A DNA stretch of 64,000 nt from Otis tarda (Eukaryota > Chordata > Aves > Otidiformes > Otididae): NCBI GenBank assembly GCA_026413225.1, contig CM048555.1:81289785-81353784 (forward strand). The letters run 5' to 3'. The translations under genes and the position numbers were made by a program. A model generated the notes under the pieces. That model made no database searches and was not told where the DNA came from. It saw only the letters and a list, made by a program, of their open reading frames with translations. Shown here piece after piece: positions 50,904 to 62,703 of this stretch (position 1 is its first letter; each line of letters begins with the position of its first letter).

Positions 50904-51200
50904 CAGGAGAAACTCTACAGCAGGGCTTGTTGCGATAGGACAAGGGGCAATGGTTTTAAAATAGAGGGAAGCAGATTTAGATTAGATATTAGGAAAAAAT
51001 TTTTTATGCTGAAGGTGGTGGAGCATTGGCCCTGGTTGCCCAGAGAGGTGGTGGATGCCCCATCCCTGGAAACATTCCAGGCTAGGTTGGCCGGGGCTCT
51101 GAGCAACCTGATCTGGTTGGAGATGTCCCTGCTCCTGGCAGGGGCTTGGCCTGGGTGGCCTTTGAAGGTCCCTTCCAACCCAAACCCTTCTGTGATTCTC
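50904..51200 (+). mobile_element. Young CR1 LINE 3' fragment inserted in an old CR1
   Basis: Starts caggagaaactctacagcag and ends cccttctgtgattctc. It is bounded by TGAAC on both sides (50899-50903 and 51201-51205). The flanking old CR1 is continuous in sense if this block is removed, so this is a nested insertion. Confidence 0.92.
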
Positions 51201-51325
51201 TGAACTTCATGAGGTTCCTGTTGGGCCGTTTCTCCAGCCTGCCCAGATCCCTCTGAATGGCAGCACGACCCTCTGGTCTGTCAGTCGCTCCTTCCCGTTT
51301 TGTCATCTGTGTTTTGAGGGAGTAG
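51201..51325 (-). mobile_element. Old CR1 fragment, right part of interrupted copy
   Basis: tgaacttcatgaggttcctg, gggccgtttctccagcctgc, cccagatccctctgaatggc and agcacgaccctctgg are CR1 RT-region antisense blocks (NLMKF and LDRLEKR region on the minus strand). They continue from 50903. Confidence 0.88.
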
Positions 51326-52382
51326 AGGAATCAAAGGCAGATGTTACCCAACAGCTTCATGGGTGATGGGCAGGAGGAAGGAGAACTCTTGTTCTGCTCA
51401 AATGAGCCGAGTGCTGGTCCTTGTGCTTGCGTCTCTGCTCTGTGGGAGTAGGATGTAGATCATCCCGCGTGCCTACTTGAATTCGGTTTCTGTGGATCAT
51501 GGCCCTAAAAAGTGGCAAAAAGCTAGTTGTCAAACATGGAAAGGGGCTGCTAGGACGCGGCCTTTTTCCCAGTACGGAGGGTGTAGCCAGTACTGGATGT
51601 GCCGCTTCTCGGTGGCGCTGGGAACAGGAGGTCCGTTTGTTAGTTTATCTTGTTTTTATTTCTCCGTGCTCCCTGAGCACGTTCCTCCACGTTGTGTGAG
51701 GGAAGAATGAAAAAAAACAAATACGCAAAGGTAATTTTCCAACCCAAACCATTTTCAGCAGAGTCTTGGGAGCGAGCTGCATCTCTCTGCTGGGACGCGG
51801 TGTGCGAGACGGGTGCGTTGCTGCTCCTTCCCGCGTGCGCTCTTGGGTTAAGGGGGCAACGGAGAGCTTGGAGCTCTGCTCATCCAGTGGGACAGCACCG
51901 TCTCCTCATGGGAATATCCCCATTTAGGGACTTTCCGCCCGCCCCGTGTTTCTGCAATTAATGCAAACCCCGTCGGTCGGTGATTATCGGCTCTGGTGGG
52001 AGGCACGCGGCTCAGAAGACAAAATATTAACCAGACAGTAAAAAATGCCTGAAATTTGTTGCAGATTGCGTTATTTTTTGCCTCCTGTCCTTCCACCTTC
52101 CTCTTCCCTCAGCTCCTTTGCCTCCATCCGGACCTGTCCTTCATCTTCCTCAAGTACTCATTCTGCACTTTTCTTACATTGAGGCTTTTTTTTTCCCCTT
52201 AATTGATGGGAGCCCTGACAAGAGCTGATTAGCTGCCGGGGAACGCATCCTTCCTTGCAAAGCTTGTGACCCGTTCCCACCGCTTCCTTCCTTCCTCGAG
52301 ACCGGCGAGTGAGCTTTCTTCTCCGAGCAGAGATTTGGTGCACGGTGGCCTCGCATGGAAGACACGGTGGGCTTGTCCTGAA

Positions 52383-52414
52383 TATACATATATATATATA
52401 TATTTTTTTTTTTC
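52383..52414. repeat. (TA)n followed by poly-T
   Basis: About ten TA/TATACA-type units followed by twelve T's. Confidence 0.85.
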
Positions 52415-52859
52415 CACTGGCAGCTCATTCATTGCAAAGTTTTCATGGATTTCAAACACATTATGAAAAGAGCACGTGGGTAGAAGCCTTCTCGGCTCGT
52501 TTTTACCCTGGGAAGCGCTGGGTTGCGCTTTGCTTTGCAGAGAGGGGTGGAGAAGGCACGTCCCCACGCGCGTAACCTCGCGGGTCACCTGGAACAGGAG
52601 GAGACCGCCAAAAATTCAACCTGAAAATGTTGAGCTGCTGCTGTTTATAATGAGGAAATATCTGTCTACATCATCGCTTTGTAACTTTTCAAAAGTATGA
52701 CTTAAAAAGGAGAAGGGGGGGTTGGAGAGGGGGCCGCGCCTCCGCGTTTTCCAGAATGAGAAACACAGGCTACTTGTTCAGTCAGTCGCGTTCAGGTCAG
52801 ATGTAGTTATGAAAAACAGATGATTGCTGGTGATCAAGCTGTACTTTGACAAATATCCC

Positions 52860-53020
52860 ATTGTTTGAGCGCGCAGTGATTTCCACAGAGCGTTACGCCG
52901 TGCGGGGCTTGGCCATCGCCTTCCTCCGGCTCGCGGGCCCTCAGCCGGCGCGGGGCTGGGCGCTCCAGACCCAAGGGCTTGGCTCTGTAGGGGGAGGGAT
53001 TGCGCGGAGAGAAGGGCTCG
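52860..53020. other. CpG-rich patch
   Basis: gagcgcgcagtgatttcc, cgttacgccgtgcggggctt, ggctcgcgggccctcagccg and gcgcggggctgggcgctcca. No exon was recognised. Confidence 0.35.
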
Positions 53021-53587
53021 GTGCAAAATGAGTGCATTTCCACTCTGGCTCTTGAAATGCAAGCTCACTTGGGCTCTCAGAAGTGCTCGAAATGACGCTT
53101 CTTGTTGTACCCTGCGCAGCAGCGTGAAAGTTAACGTGTGTCCCTGTGCGAGGCTGAGCCCTGCCCTGACGTTTGCTGGGTCTCGTGCTCTTCTGCGTCA
53201 GAGCGGAGCGATGGTGCTTTGGTGGAACTGGTCTGCAGGGTGGCTGTCCTGAATCTGAAATGTCCAAACGTCTTGTATTTCAGGTGTATTGTCAAATTTC
53301 TGAGGTTGAGAAGCAGCATGGACAGATACGTGCTGCGTGATTCTGGTGTTACGGGCGATGTGAAGGCTGTGAAATGCCAAGGGAACGTTTAATCCGTTTG
53401 AGATCTTTGTTCTGAAATAAGTATCACCGTGCTGGAGTATCCGTTGTCCTTTGGGATGTGAGGGACTAATTCTGGGTAACTTCAGCTTGGACGAGCTTAT
53501 CTTTCTGTGCCTCGTGGCGTAGCACGGCATCTGAAAACATCCAGTCTTATCAAAAACCTCATTGCCCCAAACCAAGAAACTCAACAT

Positions 53588-53866
53588 AGACTCATAGAAC
53601 GGTTTGGGTGGGAAGGGAGCGTTAAAGCCCACCCAGTCCAACCCCCCAGCCAGGAGCAGGGACATCTCCAACCAGATCAGGTTGCTCAGAGCCCCGGCCA
53701 ACCTGGCCTGGGATGTTTCCAGGGATGGGGCATCCACCGCCTCTCTGGGCAACCTGGGCCAGTGCTCCACCACCCTCAGTGTAAAACAGTTTTTCATAAT
53801 ATCTAGTCTGAAGAGTTTCTCCCCATCTTTCCTGTAGTCCCCCTTTAGGTATTGGAAGGCCTCAAG
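53588..53866 (-). mobile_element. CR1 LINE 3' fragment with internal deletion
   Basis: The tail is gactcatagaacggtttggg, with CAGATC type. After atatctagtctgaa the sequence jumps to gagtttctccccatctttcc, so the usual ORF2-end block of about 60-70 bp between them is missing. It ends near attggaaggcctcaagg. Confidence 0.9.
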
Positions 53867-56399
53867 GGGGTTTATGACCCAGCATGGACCAGCTTGTGTC
53901 CATGAGGATTCTGGGGAGAAGACTGGGTTGGTTGGAGTGTGAGCAGGTGGATCGGGTTCTCAGGACATGCGTGCGGATGGCTGGGAAGGATAAAAGCAGA
54001 AAGGAGGTCGGTATAGAAAAGGCTTTTTGTGGTAGGAGGAGGTCTCTCACGCGTCTGTCCTGGAGCAGTGACAGGAAATATTCCATTGGACACGGGGAGG
54101 ACCCAAGGGCCATATTTGGGTAAGGTCCTGGTCATTGGCACAACTTTTAGAAACATATACTGTCACTTGATGTGTTTTCTCGTATAAAAACAAAATCAAA
54201 ACTGTTAAAAATATGGAGAAACAGTTTGTTTGACTTCTTATCGGTGTTGCTGGTCTTCGGGATACGAGCACGCGTTGGATCTTCTGCTGGGCCGTTGCTC
54301 CTCCGAGATAACCTTGTGGGAGAAGATGAGACTTTCCAGCAAATCTTAATTTGTGCACGTTGCTTTCTGCTCCTTCGGAGCGGCGTTAGCTGTGAGGAGC
54401 TGCGAAGGCTCCAGCTGTCAGCTCGGAGAAGTTTAATGTCCTTCTCGCCTTTTACAGCTCCGCGCGTGCTGCGCTTCACTTCATTTGTCAGGCACCGCAA
54501 CGCCGGGCTTGGAGCGCTGCTTCTTTCTAGCTATTAAAAAAAAATGAAATTTTTCAGATCGGAAAAGGCCCCTGAGGGAAATATTTTGAAGTATTTGAGT
54601 CTTTGTGTTCCTTCTGGGTGAACATAGCTCTTTTTAATATCGAGAACTGGTTTGATAAATACAAAAACTCTGGTTTAGAAGGTTGGCCGTGTGTTCAGTG
54701 TTTACACAAGCGAACCAACGCTCTTGAACTAGGATGGCGTGATGTCAAACCGCGTGTTGGACTGGGGCAGCCGTCCTGTGCTTGGTCTCATTTAAGGAAA
54801 AGCTGTGGTACCCGGTTCTGGATGAGGAGAATAACAAAACAAATGATAAAAAATGAGATTTTCAGTGACCGAAAGCCTTGTGCTCCCTAGATCTCGTTAA
54901 ATGAGCCCGGCAGCTCGAAACGGATAACTGAGTGGTAGCAAATACACTGAATTTCTCTGCTGCTGTTAAACAGCAAAGAAAACACATTTCTGGTGAACAT
55001 TTAAACCGTTAAAATGCGGTTGAGGTGGAATTCGCATCTTGGATGACTTGGTCGGCGGAGTCCGCCCATTACAGCACGCTCCTTGCGCCCGTGAGGGTGA
55101 GGAGCGTTTCCACCTGCCCCGTCGGCGGTATTTTGGTGCGCCGGAGAGTTTTGCGTTTCCTCAGAGAGCTCCTGGCCTATTTCTTGCCCAAGGAACTACT
55201 TTGTCTCGGGCAACCGACCGAAGGGCCACAGGATCTGCAGCTTTATTTGAAGTCTCAGGTTTCTAATTTGAAACTTCGACCAAGCCTGGGAAGAGAGGCA
55301 GGTCGTCATCTCCTCATCCTCTCCCCTGGCTGCTGCCCGCCGTCTTTTCCGCTTTCAAAGCAAGCGATGAACACGTGAAAATGTCCTTCCTCGTGGAAGG
55401 TCTTGTACAGAGGCTAAATTCTTAACTGAAGGAGGCCATTGCTGTCCCTTCTCCCCTTGCAAAGTCCCCTGCAGCCTGTGATGCTATGGGAAATGTGAAA
55501 TGAGTTGTTGAAGGCAAGTTCTCAACACGAGCGTGCTTGAAACCAGGCGTGCCGGTTGTGATGTTGCTTTAAATCTGATCTGCGAGAGAAAATCCATCTG
55601 TTTTGTACGGAGAGATTTGTTCCCTCGCTCTTCTTCAATGGACTTACTGCAGGGTTTGAGCACGAAGCATCAGGTCTTCATCTGATCCTCCCCCTCCGCT
55701 TGCGTTGGGGAAGGGATGGCGTTTTGGGTGGGCGTAATTCCTTCTAGAACCGAGCTTTGTGGCCTGACAGACTCCTGCCGCGGCTCCGCCGGCTGCAGAA
55801 AGAAACTGTATTGCTGGGAGAGGGAGATCCGTGAGGTAGACAGGCCGAAGTACTGACGCCCCCTTTGTCCCGTAGTTTTGGGAGGGGACGTTTTCTATAC
55901 GCACCCATCGAGGGCTTTGAAGAGGAGAGCGCCCGCGCCCCAGATCTCTGTGGTCAGCCACGGCGCAGGGGAGGCTTTGGCTCTGCTGCCACCACGGCCC
56001 ATGGGTTTGGGGCCTGGGTGCAGGTTTTTGGTGGTTTTTAGGTCCTCGCAGCACAATGAGTCACTTTTTTTTCAATTTTGTCACGCCAGGTGGATTTTTC
56101 TAAGAGAGAATATGAACTTATAAGCACTGTTTTCCCTAATTTTTAAAGACTTACGGTGTATTCTGATCTCCAACCAATCTCTATTTCCTCTGGAACTTTG
56201 ACAAAAGGCCTTATGGACACTAGGAGTTTAGATGGGCACAGGAAGCTCTTGGGGAGATTTATGTGGGAAAAAAAATCCATCGAGGGCTGTTAAATGAAAA
56301 GATTTCACTTGTGACTCGGGGCATCCTTGCGCTGGAAGGTTTTGGAGGCTGAGAAGCTACTCTAGAAGAAGCCGGCCTACGCGCTTCCCCTGTTCTTGT

Positions 56400-56620
56400 G
56401 TTATTTCTCAGTCACGCCAGGCCTGGCGTCGGAGGCGGGGCGCTGCGCCCGGGCTCTGCCGCCGCGTAGCGTTTGTCCGCACATCTTTGGGCAAGCTGGC
56501 TGTTCCTGCTGGTTAAATCCAGGTTTGTTTCGTTCGCTCTGAGCCGGCCCAGCCCCGTGCGGGCAGGGCGCGAGGTGCCTCCTGCCAGCTCTCGGGCGCT
56601 GCTGTGTGACCGTGTGGAAG
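56400..56620. other. CpG-rich patch
   Basis: ggcgtcggaggcggggcgct, gcgcccgggctctgccgccg and cgtgcgggcagggcgcgagg. It contains one GGGGCG-type Sp1-like word. No coding exon was recognised. Confidence 0.4.
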
Positions 56621-57659
56621 ACCTCACGGCTCCTTATTTGCCAAGGATTCGAGATGTGTTAGATTTTCTGGTCTTTTTATTGTCTGAAGGAGGTTAAAAT
56701 ACTTCTAGCTGCTTTGCAGAAGAGAGGCAATTCCTTTTTTAAAGCTGGGAGTTTCAGATTTTTCCCAGTTATACCAGCGTAAGCGAACATGAATCAGGTG
56801 AAAGAACTTGTGACGTTTGAAAAAGTATTTATTTTGTGGACTGAGCAGTGGAAGGGCACTTTATTCTCATTTTCATCCTTCTCCCCTTGCAATTACCAGG
56901 ATTAGAAATACCTGCTTATAATTAATACCTGCTTATTTATTTTATAATCTTATTTATTTTTTAGATAGCTGAGTAGCACTCTCCATTCTAGAGTAGAGAG
57001 GCGAGCTGCTCAACCCTTCCACCAAGCTGAAAGACATTCTGTGCTGGCAATTTTACTTGCTCCGGGCTTTCTTTTTTTTTCCTTTAACTCTTTAATTCTT
57101 TGATTTTTCCATCATGTTGCCAATGGCAGTTTTCTGTCACTTCACTGATGGTGTCCCACCTCAAGAAGATGGGGAACCCCTGATCTTGGCCAAAGCAAAG
57201 ATCTGCTTCTGGGCCCCACCTCACTCCAGTTGCTTTTGTGTTGGTCCCTTGGAGAGGAGGGGGAAAACTTATGGGTTTGTTTTGTTTTTTTTTTTTTTTT
57301 CTTTTCTCTACAGCCCTGGCTGGCCAGGAGCATCGACTGGTTCACGGTCACCAGGATCTGGTTCTCCTCTACCTCTGCTTCTCAGTCCCTAGGTCTTACT
57401 CCCCTCTATCTCACACTAAGCCATAAAAATGTCACATTTCTCACCAAATGGTGATATTGGGAGAACTGGAGCATCTATAAAAGGGGCTGATGTGGGAAGG
57501 AGTTGGCTTCTGGTCCAGACGGAGCGAGGTGATGCTCGTCTCCAGACGTATCCAGCCGATGCGCGTTGTGTCCCCGCGAGCTGCCGGGCTCTTTTGGTAC
57601 GGAAACTCCTCCTTTCGCTAGCTCGGCCCGCTGGTTGTCATCCCGATCAGAGGTTGGAA

Positions 57660-57850
57660 AAGAAGCGATAGTCAGTTAAAGCGTTATTAGATGGGGTTAG
57701 CAATGCTCTGAAAGCAGCCAGCCCAGCTAAGGCCGCTAATAAAGGCCCTTTGTTAAGGTATTTAATAAATTAACACTCCGCTGTGGTGGGGAGGGCGGGA
57801 GGCCATTACAAAAGCCAGGCTCGTTAATCAGCGTGTTTACCCTCTTCAAA
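57660..57850. promoter_or_regulatory. Candidate conserved regulatory element (motif-based)
   Basis: Low-repeat sequence with many homeobox and related cores: aagcgttattagatgg, ggccgctaataaaggccc, tttgttaaggtatttaataaa, ttaacac, ggccattacaaaagcc and gttaatcagcg. The balanced base mix and motif density resemble vertebrate conserved non-coding elements. EXOC6B lies beside CYP26B1 in vertebrates, and such elements could serve a neighbouring developmental gene. That link is inference. Confidence 0.3.
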
Positions 57851-58070
57851 CGCCCCGGCCCTGCGGCTCCCTAATCTGTACCCACCAGATCTGCTGGGAG
57901 CTGCGCGGGCCGCTGCTGGGCCGGGGACGGGAAGCGCCTCCGCGGGTCACGCCTGGGCCACGGCACCGAGGACGCGCCAAGACAAACACGACCCACGAAG
58001 GCTGTCGCGCTAATCAGCGGAGCCCTTCGTTAAGCCGAGGTGGTCCTTAGCGCAGGTACCCATCACGGGC
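57850..58070. other. CpG-rich patch
   Basis: cgccccggccctgcggctcc, gctgcgcgggccgctgctgg and acgggaagcgcctccgcggg. It adjoins the motif-dense stretch at 57660-57850. Confidence 0.4.
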
Positions 58071-58289
58071 GTGATGCCGAAGCGGTGGGGTCTCCCAAAA
58101 CGCCGCGCTTTGTCCCATCCCTACCCCATCATCGTTATATTTGATGATTTATTATTATTTTTTTTTTTAACAAACCCCCTGCGCGCTGTGCTGGATGTGC
58201 TGCCGGGCTCGGACATTAGAGGGCATCTCCTCCTCATGCTTCTTGATTTGATTTTTATTTTTTATTTTTACTGTGTTTTGTTTTAGTGC

Positions 58290-58560
58290 GGCTTAATCTA
58301 TAGGGCCGCTTTTAAAAAGCAAATAGAGTGTTGGACCTGCTGTGCAAATCGGCCATATGGCGACGTGTGACGTCCCGCTGACCCTCATTACCGGCCGTAG
58401 GAGCAGCTCTCCCCGTTTCACGTGCAAGCACATTAAAGCGGCCTTTTCAGCGTTTTCTTCCGTATAAAACTGTCTTCACTCCCGCGGCCGAGCAGTTAAA
58501 AAGGGAACTCCAGCTGCAGCCGGGAGGGTGAAATTAAAGGCTTTTCCCTCCTCTAAATGG
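58290..58560. promoter_or_regulatory. Candidate conserved regulatory element (motif-based)
   Basis: Contains gtgcttaatc-like and tgtgcaaatcgg words, an E-box ccatatgg, gtgacgtccc (CRE-like), ccctcattaccggcc and gcacattaaagcggcc. It is unique sequence. No test of conservation was possible. Confidence 0.25.
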
Positions 58561-58993
58561 AAAATAGATATTGCTTCCTATAGGCAGGGCCGGGGAACAA
58601 TGCTGCGCCCCAGCTCCGGCGCTGGGACAGGGTAATGGCCCTATTTGCTCCTTTGAGAGAGGAGCTGTTGGGCGTCCAGCTCGGGAAAAGGGGGAAATCG
58701 TACCCATTTTCCTCCCTGGTTAACTGTTTCGTGGCCGAGCCGGTGGGAAGCAGCGAGAAGCTGTGTTGAGACCTGCTGCGGGACCCGGAATTTTCCAAGA
58801 ACAAGCAGTAACTCTTGTGCTGCCTTGCCTCGGAGGTAAAGAGCCACGTGCGTCTTTGTCCCATGGAGCATTGGCTTTGAACCCAGTGCTCTGGTGCGCT
58901 GATGCCAGTGTGTTCCTGTTTGCCCAGGCAGGGCTGGCTGGGAGCTCACCTGTGCTCCCGGTGCCCTCCAGGAGGGATCGGGGGGGATTTCGT

Positions 58994-59385
58994 AGATCAC
59001 AGAAGGGTTTGGGTGGGAGGGACCGTCAAAGCCCACCCAGTCCAACCCCCTGCCAGGAGCAGGGACATCTCCAACCGGATCAGGTTGCTCAGAGCCCCGG
59101 CCAACCTGGCCTGGAATGTTTCCAGGGATGGGGCATCCACCGCCTCTCTGGGCAACATGGGCCAGTGCTCCACCACCCCCAGTGTGAAAAATTAATTCCT
59201 TAAGTCCCATCTGAATCTGCCCTCTTCTATTTTGAAACCATGACCCCTCGTCCTGTCCCAGCAGGCCCTGCTGAAGAGTCTCTCCCCACCTTCCCTGCAG
59301 CCCCCTTTGGGCACTGGGAGCCGCTCTCAGGTCTCCCCGGAGCCTCCTCTTCTCCAGGCTGAACAGCCCCAGCTCTCTCAGCCTG
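58994..59385 (-). mobile_element. CR1 LINE 3' fragment, GC-rich young group
   Basis: The tail is gatcacagaagggtttgggt. It has CGGATC at the diagnostic site, differing from both main groups. 5'-truncated after ccagctctctcagcctg. The minus-strand frame reads [20 protein letters not shown]. Confidence 0.93.
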
Positions 59386-60019
59386 TGATTTCTCTCCCGT
59401 CTTCTCCATCTCTGCTGATGGAGGTGGCCCAGGTAGCACCACCAGCTTCTGCTGACCACGTTTGACTAGTTGGTGGGGCAGGAGGGAGGTACCTGCATCT
59501 GTTGGACCCAGACCTGAAGCTTTGCTGTCTTCTTGCTTTTGCTTTGTAATATTTTTTGCTTTCAAACTTTGCTTTAAGTCAAAAGGCAAACGATCAGAGA
59601 GGGGGAAGGGAGTGCTAGAGCTCCTGCGGACTCTTCTGGCTTGGCTTTCCCCTCCCGTGGCTCCTGCTAGTTCTTGGGTAGAGTTCCTTTCAACTGGCGA
59701 GCGCGTGACCTTGGTACTACGCGGTCTCTCAAGCGCTCGTCCGTTCCTTTGGGGTGGCCTTCGGTCGTGCTCTTTGGCCTTATTCCGCTTTGCTGGGTCT
59801 CAATTATTTTTTTTTTAAGTGCTTGAGTACAAGTCCACTAAGTCAGGCGGTTGCTATCAGCGCCCTGTTGTTGGACACAACCCCCGGAGCATCCGAAACG
59901 TGACGTTCGCTGGGCGCTCATTTGCGTGGCACGTTGAAACTCGACATTTACCGATCCAGAGAAGAAATGGGTGAAGATCTTCCACCTGGGGTGCCAGCCG
60001 GAGTCAGTCAGGGCTGGAC

Positions 60020-60262
60020 GGAGCAGAGATGATCCCGTTCAGCCGTGCGGAACACGCGGGGGGTGAGCGGCAGCCGCGTGTGAGCGCGCACAGCTCCGCA
60101 GGCCTCGCAGGGAGAGGCCCACCTCCGCAGCGGCGCTTCCCGTACTGCCGCTCTCTCTTCCCCCCACGCAGGTTTTCTGGTTAGCTTTATCTCCTTGTTT
60201 TCGGCGTGGAGGTGGTGTTTACAGTCAACGCGCGGTTCCGCGGGGCTGAGCCAGAGCCGCCT
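60020..60262. other. CpG-rich patch
   Basis: cgtgcggaacacgcgggggg, tgagcggcagccgcgtgtga, gcgcacagctccgcaggcct and caacgcgcggttccgcgggg. No coding exon was recognised. Confidence 0.35.
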
Positions 60263-60264
60263 TT

Positions 60265-60335
60265 TTGATCCTGGTTCAGCAGAGCGCTTACACACACGCG
60301 GTGCTGAGCACCTGCACGTGTACCCGTGTGCCTCC
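60265..60335. repeat. Probable ancient amniote repeat fragment
   Basis: gatcctggttcagcagagcg, cttacacacacg and gagcacctgcacgtgta resemble an amniote repeat with GATCCAGCAAAGCACTTAAGCAC and a downstream CATTGACTTCAATGG block. Only one arm is seen. The family is not certain. Confidence 0.35.
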
Positions 60336-60940
60336 GTGATATTATTTGGGAATATTTATGGTTTTAAAGCTACGCATCTGCCTAAGAGTCGGACTTCTTT
60401 GTCTTTCATTAGTAGCTACCGATGTTGTCTTGTCTTGATAGACCTTCAGGGCACGTTAAGCTTATTCTCCGAGCTCATTTTCTTGCAACTCGTTTCGAAG
60501 AGTACAACAAGCTCCTTTTGGTTTCTCTCCTTAAAACAAACTGCTCCTTTTAGGTACTTTTGGGGGTAAAAAGTAGTTATTTGCAGGATTTAAGAACTTC
60601 TCGGCTGCGTTGGACAAGGTAGGTGCCATCCAAGCTGTTGAGCCGTGGGGCCAGGGGTTGCAGGTGCGGGTCTGGTTTTGGGTATGCCTGTGGAACTCCA
60701 GGGTTACAAGAAGGGAGCAGCAGCGGGATCCAGGTTCGACCGAGCGGCTCTTCGGTGTTGGTACGATGCCAAGTGTTGTTTGGCACTCGCAGGCAAATGG
60801 AAATGAAACGCTGTCTGTAGGGGCCGTCCCAGGCAGGTGAGGGGTAACACGTCGCAGCGCTCTTGCTCAGCAACGCAGGGGAAGAGGAATATACTGTTAC
60901 TTGTTGGAATGAGACTGGAATTGGCTAAATTGTGAACATA

Positions 60941-60957
60941 CCCCCCCCCCCCCCCCC
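60941..60957. repeat. Poly-C tract
   Basis: Seventeen consecutive C's. Confidence 0.95.
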
Positions 60958-61132
60958 ACAACAATGGGACTTCTGGCCCTAGTTCTGGCCTTTCCTCCTT
61001 GCGGAGCGTGACACGTGGGAAACGGCTGGTGATCAGGACATTTGGAGCCCAGGCTGGGAAATAAGCCGTGTGTGAAATACCTGGAGGCTTCAAAAATCTC
61101 TGCGTAGCGTGTTTGTAAAGCGTGCTTCTCAC

Positions 61133-61455
61133 AGGATAGAGTCATCCGGGTGGGAAGGGACCTCAGGAGGTCTCTGGTCCAACCTCCTGCTCCGAACAAG
61201 TCAACTGTGAGACCAGGTTTCTCAGGACTTCATCCCATCTGGTCTTGAAAGCTTCCAAGGATGGAGACTGTAAAACACCTTGGGGGAACTTTCTGCTGCC
61301 TGACTGTTCTTGTGAACCTTTTCGTTACCACCAGACAAAATGTCTCTGTTCCATTTGGACCTGTTGTTTCTCCTGCCCTGCACCACTGTGGAGGGTTGGC
61401 CTGGCTCTGTCTTCTGAATGAGCTCCTCAGAGATGGTGGGGTTAGGTCTCTAGAT
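61133..61455 (-). mobile_element. Old CR1 LINE 3' part, left of a nested CR1
   Basis: aggatagagtcatccgggtg, ggacctcaggaggtctctgg, tccaacctcctgctccgaac, tcttgaaagcttccaaggat and ggcctggctctgtcttctga follow the antisense order of an old CR1 3' region. It is much more diverged than the copy that follows. It is interrupted at about 61460. Confidence 0.78.
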
Positions 61456-61459
61456 GCTT

Positions 61460-62703
61460 TTATAGAATCATAGAATCATAGAATGGTTAGAGTTGGAAGG
61501 GACCTTCAAAGGTCATCTAGTCCAACCCCCCCACAAGAGCAGGGACATCCCCGACTAGATCAGGTTGCTCAGAGCCTCATCCAGCCTGGCCTTGAACACT
61601 TCCAGGGATGGGGCATCCACCACCTCTCTGGGCAACCTGGGCCAGTGCTCTACAACTCTCATTGTAAAAAATTTTTTTCTAATATCTAATCTAAACCTAG
61701 CTCCTTCTAATTTAAACCCATTACCCCTTGTCCTATCACAACAGGCCCTACTGAACAGTTTCTCCCCATCTTTCCTGTAGGCCCCCTTGAGGTATTGGAA
61801 GACCGCTATCAAGTCTCCCCGGAGCCTCCTCTTCTCCAGGCTGAACAGCCCCAACTCTCTCAGCCTGTCCTCATAGGAGAGGTGCTCCAGCCCTCTGATC
61901 ATCTTTGTGGCCCTCCTCTGGACCCTTTCCAACTGGTCCATGTCCTTCTTGTGTTGGGGGCTCCAGAACTGGACGCAGTACTCCAGGTGGGGTCTCACCA
62001 GGGCAGAGTAGAGGGGCAGAATCACCTCCCTCGACCTGCTGGCCACGCTCCTCTTGATGCAGCCCAGGATGCGGTTGGCCTTCTGGGCCGCAAGGGCGCA
62101 TTGCCCGCTCATGTTGAGCCTCTCGTCTACCAGCTCTCCCAAGTCCTTCTCCTCAGGGCTGCTCTCAATCCATTCTCCGCCCAGCCTGGATTTGTGCCTG
62201 GGATTGCCATGACCCAGGTGCAGGACCTTGCACTTGGCCTGGTTGAACTTCATGAGGTTGGCACGGGCCCACCTCTCCAGCCTGTCAAGGTCCCTCTGGA
62301 TGGCATCCCTCCCTTCCAGCGAGTCGACGGCACCACACAGCTTGGTGTCATCGGCGAACTTGCTGAGGGTGCACTCTATCCCACTGTCCATGTCGCCGAC
62401 AAAGATGTTGAACAGGGCCGGGCCCAACACGGACCCCTGAGGGACGCCACTGGTGACCGGTCTCCACTTGGACATTGAGCCGTTGACCACCACTCTCTGA
62501 GTGCGGCCATCCAGCCAGCTCCTTATCCACCGAGTGGTCCATCCATCGAACCCATGCCTCTCTAGTTTAGAGAGAAGGATGTCATGCGGGACAGTGTCAA
62601 AAGCTTTGCACAAGTCCAGGTAGACGATATCCGTTGCCCGTCCCTTGTCCACCGATGCTGTTACCCCGTCATAAAAGGCCACCAAATTGGTCAGGCACGA
62701 TCT
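61460..62703 (-). mobile_element. CR1 LINE, 1.24 kb, best-preserved copy in the window
   Basis: The 3' tail at 61460 contains three ATTCTATGA-type units on the minus strand (read as tatagaatcatagaatcat). The element covers the 3' UTR and about the last 380 codons of ORF2. It is 5'-truncated within the reverse transcriptase domain, near 62703, where a 14-bp inverted repeat marks the junction. Older CR1 sequence flanks it on both sides. Confidence 0.95.
61555..62703 (-). pseudogene. CR1 ORF2 fragment: reverse transcriptase and C-terminal region
   Basis: An uninterrupted frame of about 383 codons ends in TAG. CR1 ORF2 normally encodes an endonuclease followed by a reverse transcriptase that copies element RNA at a nicked target. 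Counting from an upstream ATG in the flank (62775), motif A is [13 protein letters not shown] (catalytic D54), the B region is [11 protein letters not shown] (about 109-119), and motif C is FADD (140-143). Downstream are [16 protein letters not shown] and the C-terminal [20 protein letters not shown] and [18 protein letters not shown]. The endonuclease and the RT fingers are missing, so it cannot work on its own. The first 24 or so residues of the open frame come from flanking DNA. The lack of stops suggests fairly recent insertion. Confidence 0.9.

Noticed and set aside
52383-52414. TATA-rich stretch as a promoter
   Set aside because: Simple TA microsatellite running into poly-T, with no initiator or CpG context.
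58641-59459. Long open frame (272 aa) on the minus strand
   Set aside because: Its middle is the C-terminal part of CR1 ORF2 and the CR1 3' UTR. The rest is read-through into unique intron.
61795-62478. 227-aa open frame on the plus strand
   Set aside because: It is antisense to the CR1 reverse transcriptase segment, which is the real coding frame.
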